Shown here: in pieces, positions 7,901 to 13,802 of the stretch
Position numbering within the stretch: the first letter of the stretch is position 1
How the letters are laid out: every line of letters begins with the position of its first letter
DNA from: an uncultured Clostridia bacterium
GTDB taxonomy: Bacteria > Bacillota > Clostridia > Peptostreptococcales > Anaerovoracaceae
Assembly: GCA_946402595.1 (NCBI GenBank)
Contig: CAMIWY010000009.1
Location: 1 to 13,802, forward strand
Reading direction: 5' to 3'
DNA: 13,802 nucleotides
Translations under genes and position numbers: made by a program
Notes under the pieces: model-generated
The model's database searches: none
What the model saw: the letters and a program-made list of their open reading frames with translations, nothing else
What the model was told of the DNA's origin: nothing

Positions 7901-10267
7901 TTACAGCACTATCATATAGACTATGAAGGATACGAGCCATGCTATCACGCACTGCCATATGACTACCAGGAAGGCCCATCTGCCGCCCATTTCTCTTCTG
8001 ATCGACGCAATCGCTGCTACACATGGAGTGTAGAGAAGCGAGAACACCAGAAGCGATGCAGCGGAAGCTGATGAGATAGCCGTACTTACGCTTTGCCCGA
8101 AGAGTATGCCCAGTGTAGCAACAACGCTTTCCTTGGCCATGAAGCCGGATATGAGCGATGTGGCTATCCGCCAGTCGCCGAGACCGATAGGCGAGAGGAG
8201 CGGTGCGATGTAGCCTGCGATGACAGCGAGCATGCTTTCCTGCTGGTTTGCAACCATATGAAGTCCAAAGTCAAAGCTCTGCAGGAACCATATAACTATC
8301 GTCGCTATAAAGATGACCGAGAATGCTCTCTGCAGGAAGTCCTTCGCCTTGTCCCACAGAAGCCTCATTACGTTCTTGGCGCCCGGCAGTCGGTAATTAG
8401 GCAGCTCCATGACGAACGGAACAGCCTCACCCCTGAACAGCGCGCCGCGATAGAGAAGCGCTACCAGTATGGCGACCAGTATCCCGAGAACATAGAGGCC
8501 TGTCATGATAAGACCGCCGCGTCCCGGGAAGAATGCGTTGACGAAGAACGCGTAAATCGGGACTTTGGCTGAGCAGCTCATGAACGGCGTCAGCAGTATT
8601 GTCATCCTGCGGTCTCTCTCACTCGGCAGGGTACGTGTTGCCATTACAGCCGGAACGGTACATCCGAATCCTATAAGCATAGGCACGATGCTGCGGCCTG
8701 AGAGGCCCAGCCGCCGCAGTGTCTTATCCATGACGAATGCAACTCTTGCAATGTAGCCTGAATCCTCCAGCAGTGATAGGAAGAAGAACAGCACCACGAT
8801 GATAGGCAGGAAGCTCAGAACACTTCCGACGCCCTCGAATATTCCCTTGATGATAAGGCCGTGCAGAGCCTCATTGGCATTGCCTGCAGTCAGTGCTGCA
8901 TCCACGGCACCGGCCAGTGCGCCTATGCCTGTCTCGAGCAGGCCCTGTAGCCATGCACCTATCACATTAAATGTGAGGTAGAACACGATGCCAATTATCG
9001 CGATGAAAGCCGGGATAGCGGTGTACTTGCCGGTCAGTAAGCGGTCTATCTTCTCACTTCTGATCCTCTCTTTGCTTTCATGCGGCTTGCGTACAGTCTG
9101 GGCTGTGACCTTCTTGATGAAGGCAAAACGCATGTCTGCTATTGCAGCGCTTCTGTCAAGTCCGCGCTCTTCTTCCATCTGGAGCACGATGTGCTCGATG
9201 GTCTCTTTCTCATTCTGAGTAAGGCCGAGGCTGCGGATGACGATAGGGTCACCTTCGATGACCTTAGTTGCAGCAAATCTCAGAGGAATATCCGCACTCA
9301 ACGCATGGTCCTCGATAAGATGCGATGCCGCATGTATGCATCTGTGCACCGCTCCGCCGTGATCGTTCTGATCACAGAAGTCGGTACGCATCGGTTTTTC
9401 CTGATATTTTGCGATATGTATCGCGTGATCGATGAGCTCGTCGATTCCCTGGTTCTTGGCAGCCGAGATAGGGACTACCGGTGTGCCGAGGATGCTCTCC
9501 ATCTCATTGACATCGACCGTGCCTCCGTTGGCGTGGAGCTCGTCCATCATGTTCAGCGCAACTACGACCGGAACGTTCATCTCGAGAAGCTGCATCGTAA
9601 GATACATATTTCTCTCAATGTTGGTGGCATCAACGATGTTGATGATCGCTTTCGGCTTGTCCTGCAGAACGAAGTTCCTCGATACGATCTCTTCGCTGCT
9701 GTAAGGGGACATTGAATATATGCCCGGCAGGTCAGTCACCAGCGTATCCGGATGGCCCTTGATAGGTCCGTCCTTGCGGTCTACTGTTACTCCCGGAAAG
9801 TTGCCGACGTGTTGATTGGCGCCTGTAAGCTGGTTGAAAAGGGTGGTCTTGCCGCTGTTCTGGTTGCCGACGAGGGCAAAAGTCAGAAGCGTTCCGTCCG
9901 GCAGCGGATTTCCGGTGCCCTTAGGATGGAAACGTCCGCCTTCGCCGAGGCCCGGATGCTCAGTCTCAGCCTTTCTGTATTCCTCGACAGGTTGCAGGGG
10001 TTCGCCATTAACCTCCGGAGATAATCTTTCAGTTGATGCTGAATCGCATTTTTCAATTTCGATCTTTGCCGCATCATCGAGCCTCAGTGTAAGCTTGTAG
10101 CCCTGTATCTGAAGTTCCACAGGGTCTCCGAGCGGTGCATATTTAATAACGGTGACATCTGCGCCCGGGATAACTCCCATGTCGAGAAAGTGCTGGCGGA
10201 GCGCGCCTTCACCACCGACAGTCTTAATGACAGCAGATTCACCGATTCCAAGTTCCTTTAAAGTCAT
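7901..10267 (-). CDS. feoB: Ferrous iron transporter FeoB with N-terminal FeoA domain
   Basis: This 788-residue inner-membrane protein imports Fe(II). Residues 1-75 are a FeoA-type SH3-like domain (LGIGESAVIKTVGGEGALRQ, LDMGVIPGADVTVIKYAPLG), normally a separate small protein. After a linker of about 50 residues comes the G-protein domain: G1 GNQNSGKT (134-141), switch region GNFPGVTVDRK (155-165), G3 DLPG (179-182), G4 NMMD (239-242) and G5-like SAAKNQG (268-274). From about 410 the protein is membrane-spanning with the FeoB core and two gate-like repeats (TPFMSCSAKVPIYAFF and SGFMAKESVVATLG). The start ATG lies 5 bases after GGAAGG on the minus strand (10273-10278). The gene is alone; no separate feoA or feoC is seen. 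A palindrome just upstream may be its iron-responsive operator. Confidence 0.97.
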   Translation of the reverse strand: MTLKELGIGESAVIKTVGGEGALRQHFLDMGVIPGADVTVIKYAPLGDPVELQIQGYKLTLRLDDAAKIEIEKCDSASTERLSPEVNGEPLQPVEEYRKAETEHPGLGEGGRFHPKGTGNPLPDGTLLTFALVGNQNSGKTTLFNQLTGANQHVGNFPGVTVDRKDGPIKGHPDTLVTDLPGIYSMSPYSSEEIVSRNFVLQDKPKAIINIVDATNIERNMYLTMQLLEMNVPVVVALNMMDELHANGGTVDVNEMESILGTPVVPISAAKNQGIDELIDHAIHIAKYQEKPMRTDFCDQNDHGGAVHRCIHAASHLIEDHALSADIPLRFAATKVIEGDPIVIRSLGLTQNEKETIEHIVLQMEEERGLDRSAAIADMRFAFIKKVTAQTVRKPHESKERIRSEKIDRLLTGKYTAIPAFIAIIGIVFYLTFNVIGAWLQGLLETGIGALAGAVDAALTAGNANEALHGLIIKGIFEGVGSVLSFLPIIVVLFFFLSLLEDSGYIARVAFVMDKTLRRLGLSGRSIVPMLIGFGCTVPAVMATRTLPSERDRRMTILLTPFMSCSAKVPIYAFFVNAFFPGRGGLIMTGLYVLGILVAILVALLYRGALFRGEAVPFVMELPNYRLPGAKNVMRLLWDKAKDFLQRAFSVIFIATIVIWFLQSFDFGLHMVANQQESMLAVIAGYIAPLLSPIGLGDWRIATSLISGFMAKESVVATLGILFGQSVSTAISSASAASLLVFSLLYTPCVAAIASIRREMGGRWAFLVVIWQCVIAWLVSFIVYMIVL

Positions 10268-10301
10268 GAATACCTTCCGTGTATATATAATTAACAGTGT
10301 T

Positions 10302-10319
10302 GGTTAACTATGATTAACC
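10302..10319. promoter_or_regulatory. Candidate operator palindrome upstream of feoB
   Basis: GGTTAA (10302-10307) and TTAACC (10314-10319) form a perfect inverted repeat with a 6-base centre, 35 bases before the feoB start. A further TTAAC at 10291-10295 makes an overlapping half-site. DtxR/IdeR-type iron regulators bind inverted repeats containing GGTTA/TAACC, whereas this does not resemble a Fur box, so a DtxR-family site is the better guess. The feoB promoter itself is not clear; the region is AT-rich. Confidence 0.4.
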
Positions 10320-10360
10320 GATACGCACAGATGATATCACATTTCGGGAATCTTTTGAAC

Positions 10361-10420
10361 TCAAATCTGGCCGACGCAGAGCAGAGCTCTGCTCTCGATT
10401 TGAAGCAATAATCCTATTGC
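10361..10420. repeat. Two adjacent hairpins of unknown role
   Basis: The first hairpin has outer arms TCAAATC (10361-10367) and GATTTGA (10397-10403) enclosing a perfect 18 bp palindrome (10378-10395, half-site AGAGCAGAG). The second follows after one base: GCAATA (10405-10410) and TATTGC (10415-10420) with a 4-base loop. No T run follows on either strand, so they are not classic terminators. They lie about 94 bases upstream of feoB and 90 bases upstream of tRNA-Ser, between divergent transcription units. GAGCAGAGC recurs at 10455-10463. Confidence 0.6.
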
Positions 10421-10509
10421 ATTTACCCGAGTCTTGTGTTAAGATATTCGAGCTGAGCAGAGCAAGCCGATCTGCCCGGTAATTGAATACAGTTATTTAA
10501 ACTTGCAGT

Positions 10510-10597
10510 GGAGGATTGACCGAGCGGCTAAGGAGCCTGATTGGAAATCAGGTAAGGTGTAACAGCCCCGTGGGTTCGAGTCCCATGTCCTCCGCCA
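10510..10597 (+). tRNA. tRNA-Ser (anticodon GGA), CCA encoded
   Basis: The 88-base gene folds as a class II tRNA. The acceptor arm GGAGGAT (10510-10516) pairs with GTCCTCC (10587-10593), with discriminator G at 10594 and encoded CCA at 10595-10597. The anticodon stem CCTGA/TCAGG holds the loop TTGGAAA, giving anticodon GGA for serine UCC/UCU codons. A long variable arm follows, as in serine tRNAs, and then a T-arm GTGGG-TTCGAGT-CCCAT. Its 3' end is a plausible integration site for the accessory genes downstream. Confidence 0.97.
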
Positions 10598-10604
10598 AAA
10601 TTTT

Positions 10605-10635
10605 GCCCTGAGAGACGTTTTCTCAGGGCTCTTTT
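10605..10635 (+). terminator. Rho-independent terminator after tRNA-Ser
   Basis: GCCCTGAGA (10605-10613) and TCTCAGGGC (10621-10629) form a perfect 9 bp stem with a 7-base loop, followed by TCTTTT. It begins 7 bases after the tRNA CCA end. Confidence 0.93.
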
Positions 10636-10828
10636 GTTGCAACGGATACAGGCTCTATCCCTTGAAATTTCAGTATGCGGCGCGTTTTTTGAAACTGCAT
10701 GTGATGTATGTGGTATGTATCTTGAATTGCGGAAATCTGGGTCTCTGGTTGGGGCTGAGAGCGCCTCTGATGGGTTTGAGTACGGTGTACTGGCATGGTA
10801 CAAGGTACCTCATAAAAACGTGTCTGAC

Positions 10829-10857
10829 TGGCGGCATGGTACACGAACCCACGAAGG
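10829..10857 (-). pseudogene. Inverted remnant of a tRNA 3' end, closely similar to tRNA-Ser
   Basis: Read on the minus strand, this stretch gives CGTGGGTTCGTGTACCATG followed by CCGCCA. Against the 3' end of the tRNA-Ser at 10510-10597, 23 of 25 aligned bases match, with a 4-base deletion in the acceptor strand. The T-stem is broken by one mismatch and no D-arm or anticodon arm lies upstream on that strand, so it cannot be a working tRNA. It may be a relic attachment site or tRNA fragment left by an integrative element. Confidence 0.6.
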
Positions 10858-11042
10858 TAATTATTTCCTGAATAGCCTGATATTACTGGCGTTGATGCCG
10901 GTTTTTGCCGCTGTTGGAGATACGCCGTACACGAAAGCGGCCATTTTCCGTCCCCAACAGCATGTTTCAGAGGGCTGTCCCCATCGCTGTCCCCAGTACG
11001 TCTATAATATGGCAGATTATAGGCCTTTCAACAAATGTCTTT

Positions 11043-11102
11043 CTGACCGGTCTTAAAAAAAGTCTTTATAGAATTGCAGGTCCTGACCGGCTCTTTTACA
11101 CT
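11043..11102 (+). promoter_or_regulatory. Possible promoter and direct-repeat operator for the small-protein gene
   Basis: CTGACCGG occurs at 11043-11050 and again at 11083-11090, exactly 40 bases apart, and the first copy includes the 8 bp palindrome GACCGGTC (11045-11052). A weak promoter TTGCAG (11074-11079), 17 bases, TACACT (11097-11102) overlaps the second copy. A repressor binding both copies could control the downstream module. All of this is low-confidence pattern reading. Confidence 0.3.
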
Positions 11103-11151
11103 GAAGCTGAAATAAGAATTACATATATGGAAAAGAAAAGAGGTGAGCCAA

Positions 11152-11292
11152 ATGTTCAAACCCAAATTCAGATTCACTTACGATGAGGTCAGGATCATAG
11201 TCATGGCTCTCGTTGAGTTCAAGAACCAGCTTCTCGCCGAAGGCAGGTACACTGATGCCATCGACGATCTTCTGATTAAATTCGTAGACTGA
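11152..11292 (+). CDS. Small conserved-type protein of 46 residues
   Basis: The ATG follows AAAGAGGTGA (11137-11146) at good spacing and the frame ends in TGA at 11290-11292. The peptide starts MFKPKFRFTYDEVRIIVMAL and continues with FKNQLLAEGRYTDAIDDLL. I recall similar small proteins with an (N/K)xL(I/L)xEGRYTDAxD core near replication or partition genes of clostridial mobile elements; their function is unknown to me. The long helix of mixed charge suggests a small soluble regulator or accessory factor (inference). A terminator follows, so it may be made more abundantly than the genes after it. It is too short for routine gene finders and could easily be missed. Confidence 0.72.
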   Translation: MFKPKFRFTYDEVRIIVMALVEFKNQLLAEGRYTDAIDDLLIKFVD

Positions 11293-11321
11293 TGATTCTT
11301 TCAGCTCCGGCTGACTACATG

Positions 11322-11350
11322 ACTCCGTGCAATAAGGTGCGGAGTTTTTT
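11322..11350 (+). terminator. Terminator or attenuator between the small protein and the parAB-linked genes
   Basis: ACTCCG (11322-11327) pairs with CGGAGT (11340-11345). The stem extends inward by two G-T pairs and one G-C to nine pairs, and six T complete it (11345-11350). The next gene begins only 35 bases later with no obvious new promoter, so partial read-through is likely. Confidence 0.75.
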
Positions 11351-11384
11351 ATTGAAGCCGGAGAACCCGGAGGAAGGATCAAAT

Positions 11385-11897
11385 ATGTTTACTTTTAAGA
11401 AAGAAAAAGAAGAAGCTATGAGCGAAGAGGAAAAGAAGATGGCACAGGAGCTGGGCGATGCGATCGGCAATCTGGAAGAGGCAGGTCTTTTTTATGAGGA
11501 GATCGAAGATTCAGTTGAGCTTTCACCTGCAGAAAAACTCGCATACAATATCGCAGACCATCTCGCAGCAGTCACGGCAGAGAGGTTCTCTGACATGATA
11601 GACGGGATGGACATGGATATCGCAAAGCAGATTGTCGGGAGGCTCCAGCAAAGCGATGCGGAAGCACTCGTTGGTATGCTTAAGGCGATGTTCCTTGTAA
11701 AGGGAAGGGTCCATGCAGCTGAGGAGCTGGATCTCCTTGGGGAGTGTGAGGAGTATGCAGAATCTGTTTACTGGCGTTTCCATGACACGCTCTTCGGTCA
11801 GGAAGTGTTCGAATGGTTCAGGATTGATCACATGATTCAGAACTGCTCCAGAGAGGACTGCTCTGCAGTTATCAGGATACCGTTGGAGGTGAGTTGA
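11385..11897 (+). CDS. Unrecognised acidic protein of 170 residues, upstream of parA
   Basis: I do not recognise a family. The start is ATG 11385, preceded by GGAGGAAGGA (11369-11378). The open frame extends further upstream but into the terminator. The N-terminus is charged (MFTFKKEKEEAMSEEEKKMAQ) and the rest is rich in acidic residues and predicted helix, with several cysteines near the end (GECEEYAE, NCSREDC). There is no signal peptide or membrane segment. Its TGA overlaps the parA ATG by one base, and parA's ribosome binding site lies within it, so the two are translationally coupled. That linkage suggests an accessory role in partition or in control of the parAB operon, but this is inference from position only. 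Confidence 0.82.
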   Translation: MFTFKKEKEEAMSEEEKKMAQELGDAIGNLEEAGLFYEEIEDSVELSPAEKLAYNIADHLAAVTAERFSDMIDGMDMDIAKQIVGRLQQSDAEALVGMLKAMFLVKGRVHAAEELDLLGECEEYAESVYWRFHDTLFGQEVFEWFRIDHMIQNCSREDCSAVIRIPLEVS

Positions 11898-12715
11898 TGG
11901 CGAAGACGATAGCAATATGTAATCAGAAGGGCGGCGTCGGCAAAACAACGACTACTATGAATCTCGGCGTTGGATTAGCCAGGCAGGGAAAGAGAGTTCT
12001 TTTGTGCGACGCAGATCCGCAGTCTGATCTGACAGCAGCTCTCGGGTGGAACGGCGACGCACTTGAGAAATCACTTGGCAGGCTGATGTATCTGGCTACA
12101 CAGGAATATAAGCCGATAGTTCAGGATACGATCATCCATCATCCCGAGGGTGTCGATCTGATACCGTCTAATCTGGATCTGTCTTCCATGGAGAGTCAGC
12201 TTGTGAATGCCATGAGCAGAGAGAAGGTACTCTCGAATCTCCTGAAGACGGTTAAGAACGATTACGACTATATCCTGATCGATTGTATGCCGTCTCTGGG
12301 CATGATAACCATAAATGCCCTGACAGCCGCTGACAGCGTAATAATCCCCGTACAGGCTCAATTTTTGCCTGCTAAGGGCATGACACAGCTGATGAGGAGC
12401 ATAGATATGGTAAGAAACCATACGAACGACAAACTGAAGATCGAAGGCATAGTCATGACGCTCGTAGACAGCAGGACAAATCTCGCGAAAGAGGTCATCG
12501 ACACTATCAGGATGAAGTACGGGATGCAGATCAGGATATTCGATACCCAGATACCTGTCGCAGTAAAAGCGGCAGAGGCATCCAAGGCCGGACAGAGCAT
12601 CTTCGAGTACGACCGAGAATCGAAGCCTGCAAAGGCGTATGAGGCATTGACGAAAGAGGTGATGAGAATTGGCGAACGAGAAAAGCGTAGAGATGAGACT
12701 GCCATCGCTCGATGA
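11897..12715 (+). CDS. parA: ParA/Soj-type partition ATPase
   Basis: The 272-residue protein is a deviant-Walker ParA ATPase that positions DNA by cycling on the nucleoid with ParB. The P-loop QKGGVGKTTT sits at about 9-18, with the signature lysine in KGG. The Walker A' region LLCDADPQSDLT is near 35-46 and the Walker B segment DYILIDCMPSLG near 132-143. It lacks the long N-terminal helix-turn-helix of type Ia plasmid ParAs, so it is of the short Soj/type Ib-like or element-borne kind. The ATG has GGAGG (11885-11889) 7 bases before it; a TTG one codon upstream is less likely. Its 3' end overlaps parB by 47 bases. It serves an accessory replicon or integrative element more likely than the chromosome, given the tRNA and the unusual neighbours. 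Confidence 0.93.
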   Translation: MAKTIAICNQKGGVGKTTTTMNLGVGLARQGKRVLLCDADPQSDLTAALGWNGDALEKSLGRLMYLATQEYKPIVQDTIIHHPEGVDLIPSNLDLSSMESQLVNAMSREKVLSNLLKTVKNDYDYILIDCMPSLGMITINALTAADSVIIPVQAQFLPAKGMTQLMRSIDMVRNHTNDKLKIEGIVMTLVDSRTNLAKEVIDTIRMKYGMQIRIFDTQIPVAVKAAEASKAGQSIFEYDRESKPAKAYEALTKEVMRIGEREKRRDETAIAR

Positions 12716-13613
12716 GCTGTTCTCATCGCAGGAGGAAAGGGACGATGCGAAGCTGAAGCGTATATACGAGATCCCGCTTGAGGAAATAGACCCGTTTCCT
12801 GACCATCCATTCAAGGTGCAGGATGATGAGGACATGATGAACCTCGCTGAGTCCATCAGGACGAACGGCATCCTGACGCCGGCAACGGTTCGGAAGAAGG
12901 AGGACGGCAGATACGAACTGCTTTCCGGACACAGGAGGCTGAGAGCATGCCAAATAGCAGGTATTCCGACACTCAGATGTGAGATAGTCGAGATGAGTCT
13001 GGATGAAGCGACCATCTTCATGGTGGACGCTAACTTCCAGAGATCGAAGATCCTGCCGAGCGAGAAAGCCTTCGCATATAAGATGAAGCTTGATGCGATG
13101 AAGCGACAGGGTCAGAGAACGGATCTAACTTCTCCAACATCGTTGGAGAAGTTCAATACTTCAGCCAAACAACTCGGAAGTGAGGTGGGAGAAAGTCATG
13201 AGACCGTAAGGAAATATATACGTCTCACTGAGCTCATTCCTGAGATCCTGGATATGGTCGATGACGGAGTGATAGCTTTAAGACCTGCTGTTGAGCTTTC
13301 ATATATCCCTCGCCTCAAGCAGGGACACATATGGGAATGTATGGAACTGGAGCAGTGCACACCATCGCATACTCAGGCCAAGCGCATGAGAAGGATGGCG
13401 GAAGAAGGGAAGCTCACCCCGGAATCCATCGAAGCCATCATGCTTGAGGAGAAGCCGAACCAAAAGGAGAGGATAGTTTTGAGGGGCGACCGTTTCAGCA
13501 GGTTGTTCCCGCCGGGACTGCCAATATCCAAGCGCGAGGATTATATAGCCGCTGCTATGGAATTCTACGGCAGACACCGTGAGAGGCAGAAAACGAGAGA
13601 CGATGCGAGATAG
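12669..13613 (+). CDS. parB: ParB/Spo0J-family partition protein
   Basis: The 314-residue protein binds centromere-like sites and stimulates ParA. The N-terminal ParB/sulfiredoxin-like domain (about 32-125) holds IYEIPLEEIDPFPDHPF, LAESIRTNGILTP, LLSGHRRLRACQIAGIP with the CTP-binding GHRR at 87-90, and VDANFQRSKILPSEKAFAYK. A helix-turn-helix follows near 165-188 (SAKQLGSEVGESHETVRKYI) and then ELIPEILDMVDDGVIALRPAVELSYI. The start is a TTG at 12669, 6 bases after GAGGTGA (12656-12662), within the end of parA, so coupling by translational overlap is expected. The linker just before the HTH (about 151-163) is encoded by a perfect 12 bp inverted repeat. GHRR rather than GERR is common in plasmid or element ParBs. 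Confidence 0.92.
   Translation: MANEKSVEMRLPSLDELFSSQEERDDAKLKRIYEIPLEEIDPFPDHPFKVQDDEDMMNLAESIRTNGILTPATVRKKEDGRYELLSGHRRLRACQIAGIPTLRCEIVEMSLDEATIFMVDANFQRSKILPSEKAFAYKMKLDAMKRQGQRTDLTSPTSLEKFNTSAKQLGSEVGESHETVRKYIRLTELIPEILDMVDDGVIALRPAVELSYIPRLKQGHIWECMELEQCTPSHTQAKRMRRMAEEGKLTPESIEAIMLEEKPNQKERIVLRGDRFSRLFPPGLPISKREDYIAAAMEFYGRHRERQKTRDDAR
13127..13153. repeat. Perfect 12 bp inverted repeat inside parB
   Basis: AACTTCTCCAAC (13127-13138) and GTTGGAGAAGTT (13142-13153) are perfect reverse complements separated by ATC. It encodes part of the linker between the CTP-binding and helix-turn-helix regions of ParB. It could be a ParB-binding site within its own gene or an mRNA hairpin. Confidence 0.9.
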
Positions 13614-13758
13614 GGTAGCCCATATGGAATTACTACAATCGTAATGTGGACACATTTTCACGTCTCCTCCCCTGTAACCCCTCCTCTGTAACTAACAGTA
13701 CTGACCGAAGAAGAATAATTATATAAAAAACATAACAAACGCAATATCGTGACACATT
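13614..13758. other. Region after parB with short inverted and direct repeats
   Basis: No gene is seen. AATGTG-GA-CACATT (13643-13656) is a perfect 6 bp inverted repeat, and GACACATT recurs at 13751-13758. CCTCCCCTGTAAC (13666-13678) and CCTCCTCTGTAAC (13680-13692) are direct repeats with a 14-base period and one mismatch. Such clustered repeats next to parB are where a centromere could lie, but no known parS consensus is present. Confidence 0.45.
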
Positions 13759-13795
13759 AGGCGTTCAGATCAGAAATGGTTTGAGCGCCTTTTTT
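13759..13795 (+). terminator. Terminator downstream of parAB
   Basis: AGGCG (13759-13763) pairs with CGCCT (13786-13790). The stem continues inward with A-T, G-C and several G-T pairs to about 13 pairs around a 6-base loop, and a T run of six (13790-13795) follows. Confidence 0.82.
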
Positions 13796-13802
13796 CGTGC
13801 CC

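Larger units (their letters stand above)
10636..11151. other. Non-coding stretch of about 0.5 kb downstream of tRNA-Ser
   Basis: I find no convincing gene here. The longest open frame (to 11056 on the + strand) starts inside the tRNA terminator, has no ribosome binding site and reads through the tRNA-like fragment. The stretch holds two copies of GGCATGGTACA (10792-10802 and 10833-10843), a tRNA-like remnant (10829-10857), two GCTGTCCCC repeats (10974-10982, 10986-10994) and two CTGACCGG repeats (11043-11050, 11083-11090). It looks like a junction or decayed DNA next to an integration site. Confidence 0.6.

Noticed and set aside
10771..10800. A second tRNA-like segment with GGGTTTGAGTAC
   Set aside because: Only about two thirds of positions match a T-arm and it lacks the acceptor end, so similarity may be chance.
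10960..11000. Possible CRISPR or tandem-repeat array from GCTGTCCCC copies
   Set aside because: Only two close copies with a 3-base gap are present; there is no repeat-spacer structure.
11003..11008. TATAAT as a promoter for the small-protein gene
   Set aside because: No -35 element lies at the right distance, and it is 150 bases from the start with other signals nearer.
10634..11056. A 140-codon open frame downstream of tRNA-Ser
   Set aside because: It starts in the tRNA terminator with no ribosome binding site, has no family resemblance and reads through the tRNA-like remnant.
10300..11900. Canonical chromosomal parS (TGTTTCACGTGAAACA-like) near parAB
   Set aside because: Only the partial TGTTTCA at about 10963 was found; the other half is absent.
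12071..13021. A 316-codon open frame on the minus strand over parA and parB
   Set aside because: It is antisense to two clear par genes, has no start signals and no recognisable domain; it is an effect of codon bias.

Overview
The window looks like a chromosomal segment of a mid-GC anaerobic Firmicute of the class Clostridia. This is inferred from strong GGAGG-type ribosome binding sites, arginine codons dominated by AGA/AGG beside CGN, a butyrate kinase, a single-polypeptide pyruvate carboxylase and a FeoA-FeoB fusion. I cannot name the genus; an amino-acid- or pyruvate-fermenting, butyrate-forming lineage would fit.

Left half, core metabolism (1-4976, + strand): the last codons of the translation-factor GTPase TypA/BipA, then a complete pyruvate carboxylase (pyc), then a roughly 335 bp intergenic region largely filled by a nested palindromic element (3576-3769), then butyrate kinase (buk) with its own terminator. 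Pyc makes oxaloacetate from pyruvate. Buk makes ATP and butyrate from butyryl phosphate, although no phosphotransbutyrylase gene is in the window.

Middle (5067-10319): a good extended -10 promoter drives a tight three-gene operon. It encodes an XRE helix-turn-helix/Uma2 nuclease-fold fusion, a small ArsC/Spx-like thioredoxin-fold protein and a coiled-coil DUF2130 protein. The first and third show PD-(D/E)XK-like residues, so this may be an uncharacterised stress, regulatory or DNA-processing cassette. A bidirectional terminator separates it from the convergent ferrous-iron transporter FeoB, which carries a FeoA domain at its N-terminus. An 18 bp palindrome lies just upstream of feoB, where an iron-responsive repressor could bind.

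Right part (10361-13802): two unassigned hairpins, a tRNA-Ser(GGA) gene with its terminator, about 0.5 kb without convincing genes, then an accessory module: a 46-residue small protein, a 170-residue acidic protein of unknown function, ParA and ParB. The non-coding stretch holds a decayed, inverted copy of the 3' end of a tRNA very like the tRNA-Ser beside it. Together these suggest the start of an integrative or plasmid-like element at tRNA-Ser; no integrase or conjugation gene is visible. A perfect 12 bp inverted repeat lies inside parB, and more short repeats follow parB. These are candidate partition (centromere) sites, since no canonical chromosomal parS was found by eye.
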